Below are positions 35,779 through 45,740 of a stretch of DNA of 64,000 bases, one piece after another (position 1 is the first letter of the stretch; the number at the start of each line of letters is the position of its first letter). The stretch spans positions 2,542,001 to 2,606,000 of the forward strand of contig NZ_CP012371.1 of assembly GCF_000619905.2 (NCBI RefSeq), read 5' to 3'. The notes beneath the pieces are model-generated. The model did no database searches, had not been told where the DNA came from, and saw only the letters and a list, made by a program, of their open reading frames with translations. This stretch comes from Nitrosospira briensis C-128. Lineage in GTDB: Bacteria; Pseudomonadota; Gammaproteobacteria; Burkholderiales; Nitrosomonadaceae. Both the position numbers and the translations under genes were made by a program.

Positions 35779-36228
35779 ATGCTAAAGATAGACATCAAGA
35801 TTCTCGACTTACGTCTGAAGCACCAGTTGCCGGCTTATGCTACTCCCGGCTCCGCTGGGCTTGATCTGCGGGCCTGCACGGAACATGTGATGACGATCGC
35901 ACCAGGCGAGGCCCACCTCATCCCCACCGGTATTGCTATTCATCTTGCGGATCCAGGACTTGCCGCTATGGTGCTTCCCCGTTCGGGGCTAGGCCACAAG
36001 CATGGCATAGTGATGGGGAACCTGGTTGGGCTGATCGATTCCGATTACCAGGGTCAGATATTCGTTTCATGCTGGAACCGTGGACAGGTGCCTTTTCTAT
36101 TGAATCCGCTGGAGCGGATCGCGCAACTGGTCGTGGTGCCGGTGGTACAAGTCGATTTCAATGTGGTAGATGATTTTACGCAGAGTCATCGGGGAACAAA
36201 CGGGTTTGGCAGTACCGGCAAACATTAA
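35779..36228 (+). CDS. dut: Deoxyuridine 5'-triphosphate nucleotidohydrolase (dUTPase)
   Basis: A 149-residue trimeric dUTPase with all five motifs. These include [35 protein letters not shown] (catalytic Asp), and the glycine-rich [10 protein letters not shown] tail that closes on the substrate. It removes dUTP and makes dUMP. A repeat element begins two bases after its stop. Confidence 0.98.
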   Translation: MLKIDIKILDLRLKHQLPAYATPGSAGLDLRACTEHVMTIAPGEAHLIPTGIAIHLADPGLAAMVLPRSGLGHKHGIVMGNLVGLIDSDYQGQIFVSCWNRGQVPFLLNPLERIAQLVVVPVVQVDFNVVDDFTQSHRGTNGFGSTGKH

Positions 36229-36229
36229 A

Positions 36230-36470
36230 CCTGATTCAGCAGTTGACTCCTCATTTTTCAGCTTGGTGCCATGCTTAACAAACAATTTTTGCTCCACTCG
36301 ATTTTCACTTTCCTGGCGAGTTCGCTACGGGGAGAGGGAGGATTACGCGGTTTTTATGACGAACGGCCGTGTTGCAACTCTTTGGAATGCAGCCACCGCC
36401 CCGCGTCGTTGCGCCTTGCCCTGCACCCTAAAAACCGCAAACTCCACCCTATCCAATTGCCGGGTTCCGG
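36230..36470 (+). mobile_element. Degenerate AAATCCGGTA-family repeat (copy 3), abutting dut
   Basis: The left end CCTGATTCAGCAGTTGAC plus CCTCATTT parallels CCTAAATCCGGTAGTTGAC-GCTCATTT of copy 1. The interior has GTTCGCTACGGGG, GTGTTGCAACTCTTTGG and GCGTCGTTGCGCCTTGCC, then CACCCTAAAAACCGCAAACT. The right end CCTATCCAATTGCCGGGTT parallels the 53.6-kb copy. About 170 bases of the long form are missing in the centre. It forms the whole gap between dut and the DUF192 gene, and its right end supplies the probable start of the latter. Confidence 0.7.
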
Positions 36471-36903
36471 TTGGCGCATTCTTGCGATTTTTTTTGTTTT
36501 TCTTCTATCGGCACCAGTCAATGCGGAAATGCCGGTACGCCAGCTCAAGATTTCCGGTCATACGCTTCGCGTCGAGGTCGCGCACACTCAAATCACCCGC
36601 TCACAGGGGTTGATGTCCCGGCAATCGATGGATGGCAATGACGGGATGTTGTTTATATTCCCCGAGGCCGGGCACCACAGCATGTGGATGATGAACACGG
36701 ATATTCCGCTGAGTGTCGCTTTTCTGGATGAAAAAGGGGTGATACTCAACATCGAGGACATGACGCCCCGCACGGCAACGGCGCACGGTTCCGCTGGTGC
36801 CGCGAAATATGCTATCGAAACGAATCTTGGCTGGTTTTCGACGAGGAATATAAAGGCAGGTGAGCGGGTCATGGGCCTCGGTAAAATGCCGGTAGCCGAA
36901 TAA
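36457..36903 (+). CDS. Secreted DUF192-family protein
   Basis: A DUF192 (UPF0127) protein of about 148 residues. From a TTG at 36457 it reads MPGSGWRILAIFFVFLLSAP with cleavage after VNAE, a normal signal peptide. The domain follows: RSQGLMSRQSMDGNDGMLFI, then HHSMWMMNTDIPLSVAFLDE and the GWFSTRNIKAGERVMG end. A longer frame opens at 36271, but its first 62 residues are translated repeat DNA. The ancestral start may have been lost to the repeat insertion, leaving the TTG. Function unknown. Confidence 0.85.
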   Translation: MPGSGWRILAIFFVFLLSAPVNAEMPVRQLKISGHTLRVEVAHTQITRSQGLMSRQSMDGNDGMLFIFPEAGHHSMWMMNTDIPLSVAFLDEKGVILNIEDMTPRTATAHGSAGAAKYAIETNLGWFSTRNIKAGERVMGLGKMPVAE

Positions 36904-36947
36904 ACCGATCTCGGTTGCCGGATTCTACACCTGCACCTGACTTGCTT

Positions 36948-38297
36948 TTAACGCATGCCTGGAAGCATTCCTTTCATGCTTCTAAGCATTTTTGTCATCC
37001 CCCCTTTGCTCATCATTTTCATCATTTTCTGCGCCTGCTCGAATTGAGACAGCAAGCGGTTCACTTCCTGTACGGTAACGCCCGCTCCCGCTGCGATCCG
37101 GCGTTTGCGTGATGCTTTCAGGATTTCAGGTTTGACCCGTTCCTGGGGTGTCATGGCATTAATGATGCCTTCGGTGCGGCCCATGGTTTTATCGTCAATT
37201 TTTACGTTTTGGGCGGCCTGACTCAATTGAGCAGGTAGTTTATCCATGACTGCACCCATGCCACCCATATTTCTCATTTGTTGAAATTGCATCTTGAAAT
37301 CGTTCAGATCGAAGCTTTTGCCCGATTTCATTTTTTTAGCGAGTTTTTCGGCTTCGTGCTGATCCACGCCGCGCTGGGCTTCCTCGATCAATCCCAGCAC
37401 ATCGCCCATGCCGAGAATGCGTGAAGCCATGCGATCAGGGTGGAATGCCTCCAGCCCCGTTAATTTTTCGCCTACGCCGGCAAATTTGATTGGCTTTCCA
37501 GTAACATGAAGCACCGACAGTGCCGCGCCTCCGCGGGCATCGCCATCGAGTTTCGTAAGGATCACGCCGGTCAGCGGCAACGCCTCGGCAAATGCCCTGG
37601 CTGTGTTGACCGCGTCCTGGCCCTGCATTGCATCCACTACGAACAACGTTTCGATGGGATTCAGCAACGTTTCCAATCCGCGAATTTCTTCCATCATTGC
37701 TTCGTCGATGGCTAACCGACCGGCGGTATCCACAATCATCACATCGTGGAAGTGCCTGCGGGCAAAATCCAGCGCGGCAGCAGCGATTTCTTTCGGCTGT
37801 TGTCCCGCTTGAACCGGGAAGAACGCTGCGCCCGTCTGCCGGGCCAGCAACTCCAATTGATGAATGGCGGCGGGGCGGTACGTGTCACACGAAACAAGCA
37901 ATACCTTTTTCTTTTTCTGCTCCATCAACCACTTTGCCAATTTGCCGCTACTGGTGGTCTTGCCTGCGCCTTGCAGCCCGGCCATGAGGATGACCGCCGG
38001 CGGCACGGTAGATAGATTGATATCGGCGGTTTCGCCTCCCATGAGAGCGATCAATTCCTGATGCACTACCCCCACCAGTGCCTGCCCTGGCGAAAGGCTG
38101 CCTACTACCTCCTTGCCGACCGCCTTTTCCTTGACGCGTGCAATGAACTCCTTGATCACCGGCAAGGCTACGTCGGCCTCCAGCAATGCCATGCGCACTT
38201 CACGCAACGCTTCCTGTATATTGGTTTCGGTCAGTCGCGCTTCACCCCGCAGGGTCTTGATGACTCCGGAAAGCCGGCTGGTAAGATTGTCGAACAT
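36948..38297 (-). CDS. ffh: Signal recognition particle protein (SRP54 homologue)
   Basis: A 449-residue GTPase of the NG-M architecture. The N domain covers about 1-85. The G domain has Walker A GLQGAGKTT, DTYRPAAIHQLE, VDTAGR and TKLDGDARGG. The methionine-rich M domain (about 300-449) binds 4.5S RNA and signal peptides and has a Met-rich C-terminus (QKMMKMMSKGGMTKMLRSMK). It is needed for co-translational membrane insertion. Divergent from the CcsA-type gene. Confidence 0.98.
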   Translation of the reverse strand: MFDNLTSRLSGVIKTLRGEARLTETNIQEALREVRMALLEADVALPVIKEFIARVKEKAVGKEVVGSLSPGQALVGVVHQELIALMGGETADINLSTVPPAVILMAGLQGAGKTTSSGKLAKWLMEQKKKKVLLVSCDTYRPAAIHQLELLARQTGAAFFPVQAGQQPKEIAAAALDFARRHFHDVMIVDTAGRLAIDEAMMEEIRGLETLLNPIETLFVVDAMQGQDAVNTARAFAEALPLTGVILTKLDGDARGGAALSVLHVTGKPIKFAGVGEKLTGLEAFHPDRMASRILGMGDVLGLIEEAQRGVDQHEAEKLAKKMKSGKSFDLNDFKMQFQQMRNMGGMGAVMDKLPAQLSQAAQNVKIDDKTMGRTEGIINAMTPQERVKPEILKASRKRRIAAGAGVTVQEVNRLLSQFEQAQKMMKMMSKGGMTKMLRSMKGMLPGMR

Positions 38298-38363
38298 GCA
38301 AAATGCCTCTCAAGAAAATTTGGTGTAGACTAACTGGCAGTCCCAATTTAATCCGCTATATAA

Positions 38364-39191
38364 ATGTCAGGTATTCTAGCCTATCTCGTCGCCTCCCTGC
38401 TGTATGGACTGATCGGTTGGCACTTCTGGCGCACCAGGTGGAATGCGCCCGCAAAATCCGGAGGCGGCGATATCATAGCGCCGGGATGGGAGCGCTATGC
38501 CATTCTCGCACCGCTGGTGCTGCACGGCTATACGCTTTATGAATCCGTGTTTGCAGGCATCGGGTTGAGCTTCGGGGTGGGCAGCGCAGTTTCCGCCATC
38601 GTTTGGCTTACCGCCATGATCTACTGGGTATCCGGCTTTTTCAACCGCCTTGAAGGATTGCAAACCTTGATCGCGCCGGTGGCTGCGGTGGCGGTACTGC
38701 TCCCGCTGGTTTTTCCTTCCCTGCGCCCTTTGGCCAATACTGAACTACCCGCTTTCAAGGCGCACATTTCCATTGCAATGCTGGCATACAGCCTTCTTAC
38801 CATTGCCGCGCTCCATGCGTTGTTGATGGCAGTGGTAGAGCGTCGCCTCCACCAACCGGCCATGCCTTCGGTGCTGACGAACCTACCCCCGCTCCTTACG
38901 ATGGAAACGTTGCTGTTCCGTGTCATCTGGGTAGGATTCATACTGCTCACGCTGACCCTCATCAGCGGTGTCGTATTTTCAGAGGAGATATTCAGCCAGC
39001 CAGTCAAATTCACCCACAAGAATCTGTTTGGTTTTATTTCCTGGGGGGTGTTCGCGGCCCTGCTGGCGGGCAGGCAGTTTTATGGCTGGCGCGGGCGCAT
39101 CGCGATTCGCTGGACGCTGGCGGGATTCATTATTCTGCTGCTGGCCTATCTCGGCAGCAAATTTGTACTGGAAGTGATATTGCAGCGCTAA
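38364..39191 (+). CDS. CcsA/YpjD-type inner-membrane protein (cytochrome c assembly family)
   Basis: A 275-residue protein with eight predicted membrane helices of the CytC_asm family. It shows the usual block with conserved histidine, FTHKNLFGFISWGVFAALL, near residue 213. The short form next to ffh and a CorC-type gene matches YpjD, whose role is unclear. Full CcsA would be part of the heme delivery complex, but the WGxxxxD tryptophan-rich loop is not obvious here. Confidence 0.85.
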   Translation: MSGILAYLVASLLYGLIGWHFWRTRWNAPAKSGGGDIIAPGWERYAILAPLVLHGYTLYESVFAGIGLSFGVGSAVSAIVWLTAMIYWVSGFFNRLEGLQTLIAPVAAVAVLLPLVFPSLRPLANTELPAFKAHISIAMLAYSLLTIAALHALLMAVVERRLHQPAMPSVLTNLPPLLTMETLLFRVIWVGFILLTLTLISGVVFSEEIFSQPVKFTHKNLFGFISWGVFAALLAGRQFYGWRGRIAIRWTLAGFIILLLAYLGSKFVLEVILQR

Positions 39192-39336
39192 CGGTACTAA
39201 TATGCAGAAAGCGTATGCCGTTGGCGGTAAACGTGCCGATCTGGAAGTCGTCAAAAGCCGCCCGAAGTTGTGGCTGGCTGCTTTCTTCCGCATCTGAATT
39301 TTATCAACTTGCATAAAGGCGTTTCTCTTGGAAGAC

Positions 39337-40632
39337 ATGCCGTTGTATGTGCTACTGATAGCACTGGCTGTTCTATTGATTTTATCTGCATTTTTTTCCC
39401 TTTCCGAAACCAGCATGATGGCGATCAACCGTTACCGGTTGAAGCATCTCGCGAAACAGGGACATCGGGGCGCGCGCCTGACCACCCAGCTACTATTGAA
39501 TACCGACAGGTTGCTGGGGGTAATCCTGCTTGGCAACAACCTGTTGAATGCCGCTGCTGCGACTGTGGTGGCTGTGATTGTTTCCGCTTCCTTTGGTCAC
39601 AGCGATCTGGCCCTGCTTCTGGGAACGGTAGGCGTCACTTTTGCCATCCTGGTATTCAGCGAGATTACGCCCAAGGTCATCGCGGCTGCTCATCCGGAGC
39701 GTATCGCGCTGGCTTCGAGCTACGTGCTGACGCCGTTGCTGAAGCTATTTTATCCTGTGGTCTGGTTCGTCAATCTGTTCGTGCAGACGCTGCTGACTAT
39801 CCTGCGCATAAAACCCAGGGCAGATAACGCGACACAGAAACTCAGCCTGGAAGAGCTCAAAACGCTGGTGCTGGAAGCGGGACACTTCATCCGGAAGAAG
39901 CACCAGAGCGTGTTGCTTAACCTGTTCGATCTCGAAACCGTAACCGTGGACGATGTCATGGTGCCTCGCGGCCAGATCGAGGCGATAGACCTCGACGCGG
40001 ACGATGAGATCATTCACGATCAGTTACTCACCTGTTATCACACCCGTTTGCCGGTATACAGGGGCACGCTGGATAACGTTGCCGGTATCATTCACGTGCG
40101 CAAGGTGCTGAATCAGATGAGAAGTGACGAAATCTCCGCCGCAACACTCGAAAAAATCATGCGTGAGCCTTACTTCATCCCATCCGGCACACCCCTGTTT
40201 TCGCAACTGCAGCTATTCCAGGAAAACCGGGAACGGGTCGGTCTCATTGTGGACGAGTACGGCGAATGGATGGGGTTGGTGACGTTGGAAGACATCATCG
40301 AAGAAATCATTGGCGAATTTACTACGCACTCACCTTCGCAAGTAGGTGCATTCCTGAAACAGGAAGATGGCAGTGTAATAGTGGAAGGAAGCAGCCTGCT
40401 GCGTGATCTCAACCGCAAGCTTGGGCTCACGCTGCCGCTGGGAGGGCCGAAAACACTCAATGGCCTCATTCTGGAACACTTCCAGGATATTCCCGAAGCA
40501 GGTACCAGCCTTAAAATCGCCGGTTATCCGATGGAAATCATCCAGACTCAGGATCGCGTGGTCAAGGTAGTGCGGATATTCCTTACTGTGGCGCCAATTG
40601 AGCGGGAATCGCCAGATCTTTATACAGGATAG
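39337..40632 (+). CDS. HlyC/CorC-family (CNNM-like) membrane protein
   Basis: A 431-residue protein. Four N-terminal membrane helices form the DUF21/CNNM domain (about 1-190) with SLSETSMMAINRYRLKHLA. A tandem CBS pair follows (about 205-335) with VMVPRGQIEAIDLDADD and VGLIVDEYGEWMGLVTLEDI. The C-terminal CorC_HlyC domain (about 345-425) is present. Relatives take part in magnesium or cobalt efflux or resistance. The ATG at 39337 was taken; a TTG three codons upstream is possible. Confidence 0.9.
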   Translation: MPLYVLLIALAVLLILSAFFSLSETSMMAINRYRLKHLAKQGHRGARLTTQLLLNTDRLLGVILLGNNLLNAAAATVVAVIVSASFGHSDLALLLGTVGVTFAILVFSEITPKVIAAAHPERIALASSYVLTPLLKLFYPVVWFVNLFVQTLLTILRIKPRADNATQKLSLEELKTLVLEAGHFIRKKHQSVLLNLFDLETVTVDDVMVPRGQIEAIDLDADDEIIHDQLLTCYHTRLPVYRGTLDNVAGIIHVRKVLNQMRSDEISAATLEKIMREPYFIPSGTPLFSQLQLFQENRERVGLIVDEYGEWMGLVTLEDIIEEIIGEFTTHSPSQVGAFLKQEDGSVIVEGSSLLRDLNRKLGLTLPLGGPKTLNGLILEHFQDIPEAGTSLKIAGYPMEIIQTQDRVVKVVRIFLTVAPIERESPDLYTG

Positions 40633-40647
40633 TATTCTGTCGCCTGA

Positions 40648-41523
40648 ATGTCATTTCTTTACCTGTTGCAAAACTCACCCGCTTTTTTCATATCATGCTG
40701 CTCCATCGTTGGCCTGGCAATGGGCAGTTTTTTGAATGTGGTCATTTACCGACTCCCTAAAATGCTGGAGCTCGAATGGCGGCAGCACTGTGCCCAACTG
40801 GGCGGGCATCTGCGTGAGGAAGGGGAGGGTGAGGCGCTGCCGCCTTTTAATATTGTCGTGCCTCGTTCCGCCTGCCCTGATTGCGGGCATAAAATCACGG
40901 TACTCGAAAATATTCCGTTGATAAGTTATCTGGTGTTGAGAGGGCGTTGCTCCCAATGCCGGGCTTCCATTTCGGGACGCTATCCCGCTGTCGAAGTATT
41001 CACCGGCTTTATCAGTGGCTTTATTGCCTGGCATTTCGGTTATGGTTTTACCGCTTTTACCGCGTTGATGTTCGCTTGGGCGATGATCGCACTGACGTTT
41101 ATCGACATGGATACTCAATTGCTTCCGGACGCCATTACCTCGCCGCTTTTATGGGGAGGGTTGCTGGTCAATCTGGGCAATGGCTTCACCGATATTTATT
41201 CCGCGGTTATCGGTGCGGTTGCCGGTTATCTCGTGTTGTGGCTGGTATATTGGGGTTATAAACTCATCACCGGTAAGGAAGGCATGGGTTATGGTGATTT
41301 CAAGCTGCTTGCCGTCATTGGGGCGTGGTTCGGGTGGCAAATGCTGCCGCTGGTGATTCTGTTTTCTTCAATTGTGGGTACCATAGCCAGTGTCGGGTTG
41401 ATACTGCTGGCAAAGCAGGAGCGTCATGCTCGCATTCCGTTTGGCCCTTATCTGGCTAGTGCAGGTTTCGTGGCTATGTTCTGGGGTAACCAGCTTAATC
41501 ATATCTATTTAGACCTATTTTAG
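40648..41523 (+). CDS. pilD: Type IV prepilin peptidase / N-methyltransferase
   Basis: A 291-residue bifunctional aspartic protease and methylase for type IV pilins and type II secretion pseudopilins. It has the N-terminal zinc site with Cys76, Cys79, Cys101 and Cys104 (CPDCGHK and CSQCR). FNVVIYRLP-type family start GSFLNVVIYRLP, catalytic Asp in FIDMDTQLLPD and GYGDFKLLA complete it. Eight membrane helices. It heads a tight cluster with coaE and zapD; the usual pilB and pilC partners are not adjacent here. Confidence 0.96.
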   Translation: MSFLYLLQNSPAFFISCCSIVGLAMGSFLNVVIYRLPKMLELEWRQHCAQLGGHLREEGEGEALPPFNIVVPRSACPDCGHKITVLENIPLISYLVLRGRCSQCRASISGRYPAVEVFTGFISGFIAWHFGYGFTAFTALMFAWAMIALTFIDMDTQLLPDAITSPLLWGGLLVNLGNGFTDIYSAVIGAVAGYLVLWLVYWGYKLITGKEGMGYGDFKLLAVIGAWFGWQMLPLVILFSSIVGTIASVGLILLAKQERHARIPFGPYLASAGFVAMFWGNQLNHIYLDLF

Positions 41524-41526
41524 TCC

Positions 41527-42132
41527 ATGTCCTTGATCATCGGCTTAACCGGCGGTATCGGCAGTGGTAAAACGAGCGCTGCGAAATTCTTTACCGCCCT
41601 GGGTATTGATGTGGTCGATACCGATGCGATTGCGCGTGAGCTTACCCAACCGCGGGGTGCGGCAATTGCTGATATTCGGCACGCCTTTACGGAAGAATTC
41701 ATCACTGCGGACGGCGCACTCAAACGGGAAGAAATGCGCAATCTGGTATTCTCGGACGGCAACGCACGTCACACGCTTGAGGCTATCCTCCATCCACTTA
41801 TACGTGTCGAGGTAGTTCGCCGTATCGCGCATTGCTGTGCCCCATACGCAATGATAGTGGTCCCGCTGCTGCTTGAAACCGGCGCATACCACGAGTTGAT
41901 CCGGCGCATCCTGGTGGTGGATTGCAGTGAGCATGATCAGATCGTCCGCGCGACTACTCGAACCGGGCTCGACGAGCGTGCTATACGCGCAATCATGTCC
42001 GCGCAGCTTTCACGTAAGGAAAGATTACAACAAGCGGATGATGTAATCATCAACGATGCGGATATGGCGCATTTGGAGCGACAGGTAAACGCGTTACACC
42101 GAAAATATCTCGCTTTGGCAAATAAAAGTTGA
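41527..42132 (+). CDS. coaE: Dephospho-CoA kinase
   Basis: A 201-residue kinase for the last step of coenzyme A synthesis. It has P-loop TGGIGSGKT, DTDAIAREL in the substrate site, HPLIRVEVVRRI, VPLLLETGAY and the C-terminal QADDVIINDAD motif. It starts three bases after pilD stops. Confidence 0.97.
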   Translation: MSLIIGLTGGIGSGKTSAAKFFTALGIDVVDTDAIARELTQPRGAAIADIRHAFTEEFITADGALKREEMRNLVFSDGNARHTLEAILHPLIRVEVVRRIAHCCAPYAMIVVPLLLETGAYHELIRRILVVDCSEHDQIVRATTRTGLDERAIRAIMSAQLSRKERLQQADDVIINDADMAHLERQVNALHRKYLALANKS

Positions 42133-42240
42133 GTTCTACCGGCATTTTACGTTTATTGCACGCTATTTGATTTAGAATTCTGTTTTACAGCACGATATCA
42201 AGTACCCTGTCCGTTCCATTTCCCCTCTCAGACCATCGTC

Positions 42241-42996
42241 GTGATTTGTTACGAGCAACCTCTTAACGAGCGCATCCGCACCTTGCTGCGGCTTGAGGAC
42301 CTGTTTGACAAGGTGGCCTTCTTTTCCGCAAAAAAGGACGCTTTTCAGCACCACTCCGCGCTTGTTACCCTGTTTGAAATACTGGACGTAACGAGCCGTG
42401 CCGATATGAAATCGGATCTGCTGCAGGAATTGGAGCGGCAGAAGCACGCGTTGGAGGTGCTGCGCAGAAGACCGGACATTTCAGAAGGCGCGCTGAATCA
42501 AGTGTTGACCAATATACAGGCCGCCTCTCAAAGCATGCTGGGCATGTCAGGGAAAATCGGCGAACACATGCGGGATAATGAGTGGCTGATGAGCATCAAG
42601 CAGCGTGTCGGAATACCAGGAGGCGCATGCGAATTCGACTTGCCTTCTTATCACTATTGGCTGCATCAGGACCCTGCGGTGCGGCGCAACGATCTCAACG
42701 AATGGCTTGCACCGATGTTGCCGCTGGAAAATGGCTTCAGCATCGTATTGCACCTGTTGCGAAACAGCGGCAAGACAATTCGACACACCGCTAACCGGGG
42801 TGTATATCAACAGATGGGCTCGGCGCGAGTAGCGCATATGCTGTGCCTGAAGGTAGATGAGAGTCTACCGTGCGTACCCGAGATCAGCGCTAATAAGTAT
42901 GCGCTTAACATCCGTTTCGTTATCTCGGGTTCAAGGCAGAAAACCAGAATATATGAAGAAGATGTAGAGTTTGAGTTGACATTCTGTAACTTGTAA
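42241..42996 (+). CDS. zapD: Cell division protein ZapD
   Basis: A 251-residue FtsZ-associated protein (YacF/DUF1342) that bundles FtsZ filaments at the division ring. It shows CYEQPLNERIRTLLRLEDLF at the start, LLQELERQKHALEVLR in the helical domain, and FDLPSYHYWLH in the beta domain. It starts at GTG. It lies in the conserved pilD-coaE-zapD order; yacG, which often follows, is absent. Confidence 0.95.
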   Translation: MICYEQPLNERIRTLLRLEDLFDKVAFFSAKKDAFQHHSALVTLFEILDVTSRADMKSDLLQELERQKHALEVLRRRPDISEGALNQVLTNIQAASQSMLGMSGKIGEHMRDNEWLMSIKQRVGIPGGACEFDLPSYHYWLHQDPAVRRNDLNEWLAPMLPLENGFSIVLHLLRNSGKTIRHTANRGVYQQMGSARVAHMLCLKVDESLPCVPEISANKYALNIRFVISGSRQKTRIYEEDVEFELTFCNL

Positions 42997-43169
42997 GAGA
43001 TTTCCAACGGGTTGTACAGGGTCGACAAGCGCATCTAATCCCTTGCTATTGCCGGGCCGATCTGCTGAAAAGAGTTGACAATGAGAATTGTCGACATCCA
43101 ACGCTTGATCCATATACTTTATCTTCCATCACACCCATTAGATCAGCCTGAGCTGTTTCCATTACAAGA

Positions 43170-43865
43170 ATGACAAATTTTTTTGCGCTAATTCCCGCGG
43201 CAGGTTCCGGTTCACGCATGGGTGATGAGCTTCCCAAACAGTATTTGCGGTTGGCAGGCAAACCGATGATCTATCACACATTGAAGACGTTATGCGGGTC
43301 TTCGCGAATCACTTCCGTGTTTGTGATCCTTGCACCCGCCGATAGAGAATGGATGCGGCATGACTGGTCGGAATTTTTCGACAAATTGGTCGTGCTCAAG
43401 TGCGGCGGCACGACCCGTGCGGAAACCGTGCTGAATGGTTTGAAAGCGGCACGGGGGGTCTCTACCATCGAAAATGACGATTGGGTGTTGGTGCACGATG
43501 CGGCACGGCCTTGTTTAAGCAATGCGCAACTCGACAAATTGATGGATGAACTGGCTGACGATGAGGTAGGAGGGTTACTTGCGGTTCCGGTGGCGGACAC
43601 GCTGAAGCGCAGCGATGGCAGTGGCCGGGTTGAGCGTACCGAATCGAGAGAGAATCTATGGCAGGCCCAAACACCACAGATGTTTCGTCACGGTCTATTG
43701 GTGGAAGCCTTGAGCAGAGCAGGCGGCATGACCATGACCGACGATGCGGGCGCGGTTGAAGCGCTTGGCCTGAAGCCCAAGTTGGTCCTGAGCGATGCGC
43801 GCAATCTGAAAGTGACTTATCCGCAGGATCTGGCGTTGGCGGAACTGATACTGAAAAATTTTTGA
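43170..43865 (+). CDS. ispD: 2-C-methyl-D-erythritol 4-phosphate cytidylyltransferase
   Basis: A 231-residue MEP-pathway enzyme forming CDP-methylerythritol. The nucleotide site [18 protein letters not shown] is followed by [18 protein letters not shown] and [12 protein letters not shown], and [11 protein letters not shown] is near the end. It is directly followed by ispF (isoprenoid operon). Confidence 0.97.
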   Translation: MTNFFALIPAAGSGSRMGDELPKQYLRLAGKPMIYHTLKTLCGSSRITSVFVILAPADREWMRHDWSEFFDKLVVLKCGGTTRAETVLNGLKAARGVSTIENDDWVLVHDAARPCLSNAQLDKLMDELADDEVGGLLAVPVADTLKRSDGSGRVERTESRENLWQAQTPQMFRHGLLVEALSRAGGMTMTDDAGAVEALGLKPKLVLSDARNLKVTYPQDLALAELILKNF

Positions 43866-43889
43866 ATGGGAAGATCGGAGGGCAAAAGG

Positions 43890-44384
43890 GTGAAGAAGTT
43901 AAGAATCGGGCAAGGATTCGATGTACATCAATTGGTTGACGGCCGCAAGCTTATCATCGGCGGTGTGACCATCCCGTACGAGAAGGGCCTTCTCGGACAT
44001 TCGGACGCAGACGTGCTGCTGCATGCGATATGTGACGCGCTCCTGGGCGCGGCAGGGTTGGGCGACATCGGCAGGCATTTCTCGGATACCGACCCGCGTT
44101 ACAAAAACATCGATAGCCGCGTGCTATTGCATAACGTCTATGGTTTGCTGACGGAACGCGGTTACAAGGTCGTGAATATTGATGCCACCATCATAGCTCA
44201 GGCACCCAGGATGGCGCCGTATATTCCGGCTATGTTGAGCAACATTGCACATGACCTTCGGATGCAACCAGAGGATATCAACGTCAAGGCTAAAACCGCC
44301 GAGCGCTTGGGCCCGGTTGGAAGGGGTGAGGGAATAGAGGCGGAGGCAGTATGCCTGATCGCCTTGGACAATGCCGATAGTTGA
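43890..44384 (+). CDS. ispF: 2-C-methyl-D-erythritol 2,4-cyclodiphosphate synthase
   Basis: A 164-residue MEP-pathway cyclase. The zinc ligands are Asp11, His13 (GQGFDVHQL) and His45 ([17 protein letters not shown]), with [11 protein letters not shown] and the [16 protein letters not shown] end. The GTG at 43890 has GGAGGG upstream and best fits the family; an ATG at 43866 directly after the ispD stop would add eight residues. Confidence 0.96.
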   Translation: MKKLRIGQGFDVHQLVDGRKLIIGGVTIPYEKGLLGHSDADVLLHAICDALLGAAGLGDIGRHFSDTDPRYKNIDSRVLLHNVYGLLTERGYKVVNIDATIIAQAPRMAPYIPAMLSNIAHDLRMQPEDINVKAKTAERLGPVGRGEGIEAEAVCLIALDNADS

Positions 44385-44946
44385 AGAGAATACTAGGAGC
44401 GCGGGAAAAGCCCATCGCATTTTTTTTGCAGTATGGCCGGACAACGATACGCAAAAGCAATTGGCTGGGCTGGCAAAACAACTGCGGCTGGAATCGCTCT
44501 GCGGCGGAAGGAAAATAAAAGCGGAAAACATTCATCTCACGCTGTTATTTGTGGGAAAAGTATACCCCGACAGACTGGAAGTGCTACGCGATGTGGCGGA
44601 TAGCATCAAGCAATCCGTGTTGCCCGCTTTTGATTTGGTCATTGATGAGGTTCGCTACTGGAAACACAACCACATCGTTTACGCGGCGCCCAGCAAGGTT
44701 CCCCAGGAACTTGTCAAGCTGGAGGGCGCGCTACGGGATGCAATCTCCACAGCCGGGTTTCCATTGGAGCAGCAAGCTTATGCGCCACACATAACCCTGA
44801 TGACGAATGCCTTCTGTCCGACATTGCCTGAATTGGCCGCGCCGATAGCCTGGCGGGTGCGGGAATGGACGCTGGTTAAATCGGAACAGGCCAGTAACGG
44901 CTCGGTTTATACGCCGATTGGTTGCTGGCCTTTGGGAGATTTCTGA
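44371..44946 (+). CDS. thpR: RNA 2',3'-cyclic phosphodiesterase (2H family)
   Basis: A 191-residue LigT/ThpR-type enzyme with the two catalytic HxTx motifs, HLTL at His55 and HITL at His140, typical spacing for this family. It opens 2',3'-cyclic phosphates on RNA and can join tRNA halves in vitro. It overlaps the end of ispF by 14 bases. Confidence 0.92.
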   Translation: MPIVEENTRSAGKAHRIFFAVWPDNDTQKQLAGLAKQLRLESLCGGRKIKAENIHLTLLFVGKVYPDRLEVLRDVADSIKQSVLPAFDLVIDEVRYWKHNHIVYAAPSKVPQELVKLEGALRDAISTAGFPLEQQAYAPHITLMTNAFCPTLPELAAPIAWRVREWTLVKSEQASNGSVYTPIGCWPLGDF

Positions 44947-45155
44947 ATAAGCCCTGATTTTGGCAGCACATCAAGCATGGTATTACTGTTGAAGAAATTC
45001 ATGCGGTGAAATGTACTTTGCTTATTGGACTTTACTTTCAGTAGAGTTTCTTTATCAGGCTGGAAACTATCGAATATGTCAGCGGAGTGGTAAGAAGAGC
45101 GGATCGGGTTAGCAGCATCGCGTAACCCGACGCCAGGATTCCTCCAGTTCCTCTA

Positions 45156-45596
45156 TTAAAGATAAATGCAGCTTTCCAGATGTCTTGTCAGATATTTCTC
45201 GCTAGCCCGGGTGTAATCCTTTTCAAAAGTATCGCTTACCAAATTTCGTACGTGGCTTCCCAGATTGCTGTTGATCAGGCCCATGAACGGAGTTGACACA
45301 ACCAGGATCAAGCGCTGATAACTGTTGGTGGTGCGGCCATGCTCCAGTTCTCTGGCTAGTTGGCAGGCAAAGGTCCGCGCTTCATGCTGTTTTGGATGGG
45401 TGGAGGAGATATAGGAGCCGCAGCCGTTGCCGTGGCTCTTGTTGTGTCCGGGGCGGTCGGAAACCAGATGCTGCCCCTTTTCCCTGCTGGCATCATGTCT
45501 GAATTCCTTGAGTTTCTGTAGTCCTTTTTTAGGTCCGTAATTTGCGTAAAGATATGCGGCGCTTGCGTTTGCGACCAAAATCCACGTGATGCTCAT
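45156..45596 (-). CDS. Host attachment-family protein (baeRF-like)
   Basis: A 146-residue protein of Pfam Host_attach type: TWILVANASAAYLYA at the start, LVSDRPGHNKSH in the middle, and LILVVSTPFMGLINSNL. The family name comes from plant-associated bacteria, but the fold resembles release-factor-like and Pelota-type domains, so a ribosome-linked role has been proposed. The ATG at 45596 with GGAG upstream was chosen. Single gene, divergent from tsaB. Confidence 0.88.
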   Translation of the reverse strand: MSITWILVANASAAYLYANYGPKKGLQKLKEFRHDASREKGQHLVSDRPGHNKSHGNGCGSYISSTHPKQHEARTFACQLARELEHGRTTNSYQRLILVVSTPFMGLINSNLGSHVRNLVSDTFEKDYTRASEKYLTRHLESCIYL

Positions 45597-45740
45597 GACT
45601 CCTCCGTGCGATGGTGGTAAAGTAAAACCAAGTACAACCAAGTAAAGGGTTGCTCATCAATTGACAACCCGATTTCAACAGAAGTTTCCGTCGGCAGAAT
45701 CTTGCATTCATATAATACTTAATATTCGTTCAATTTTATC

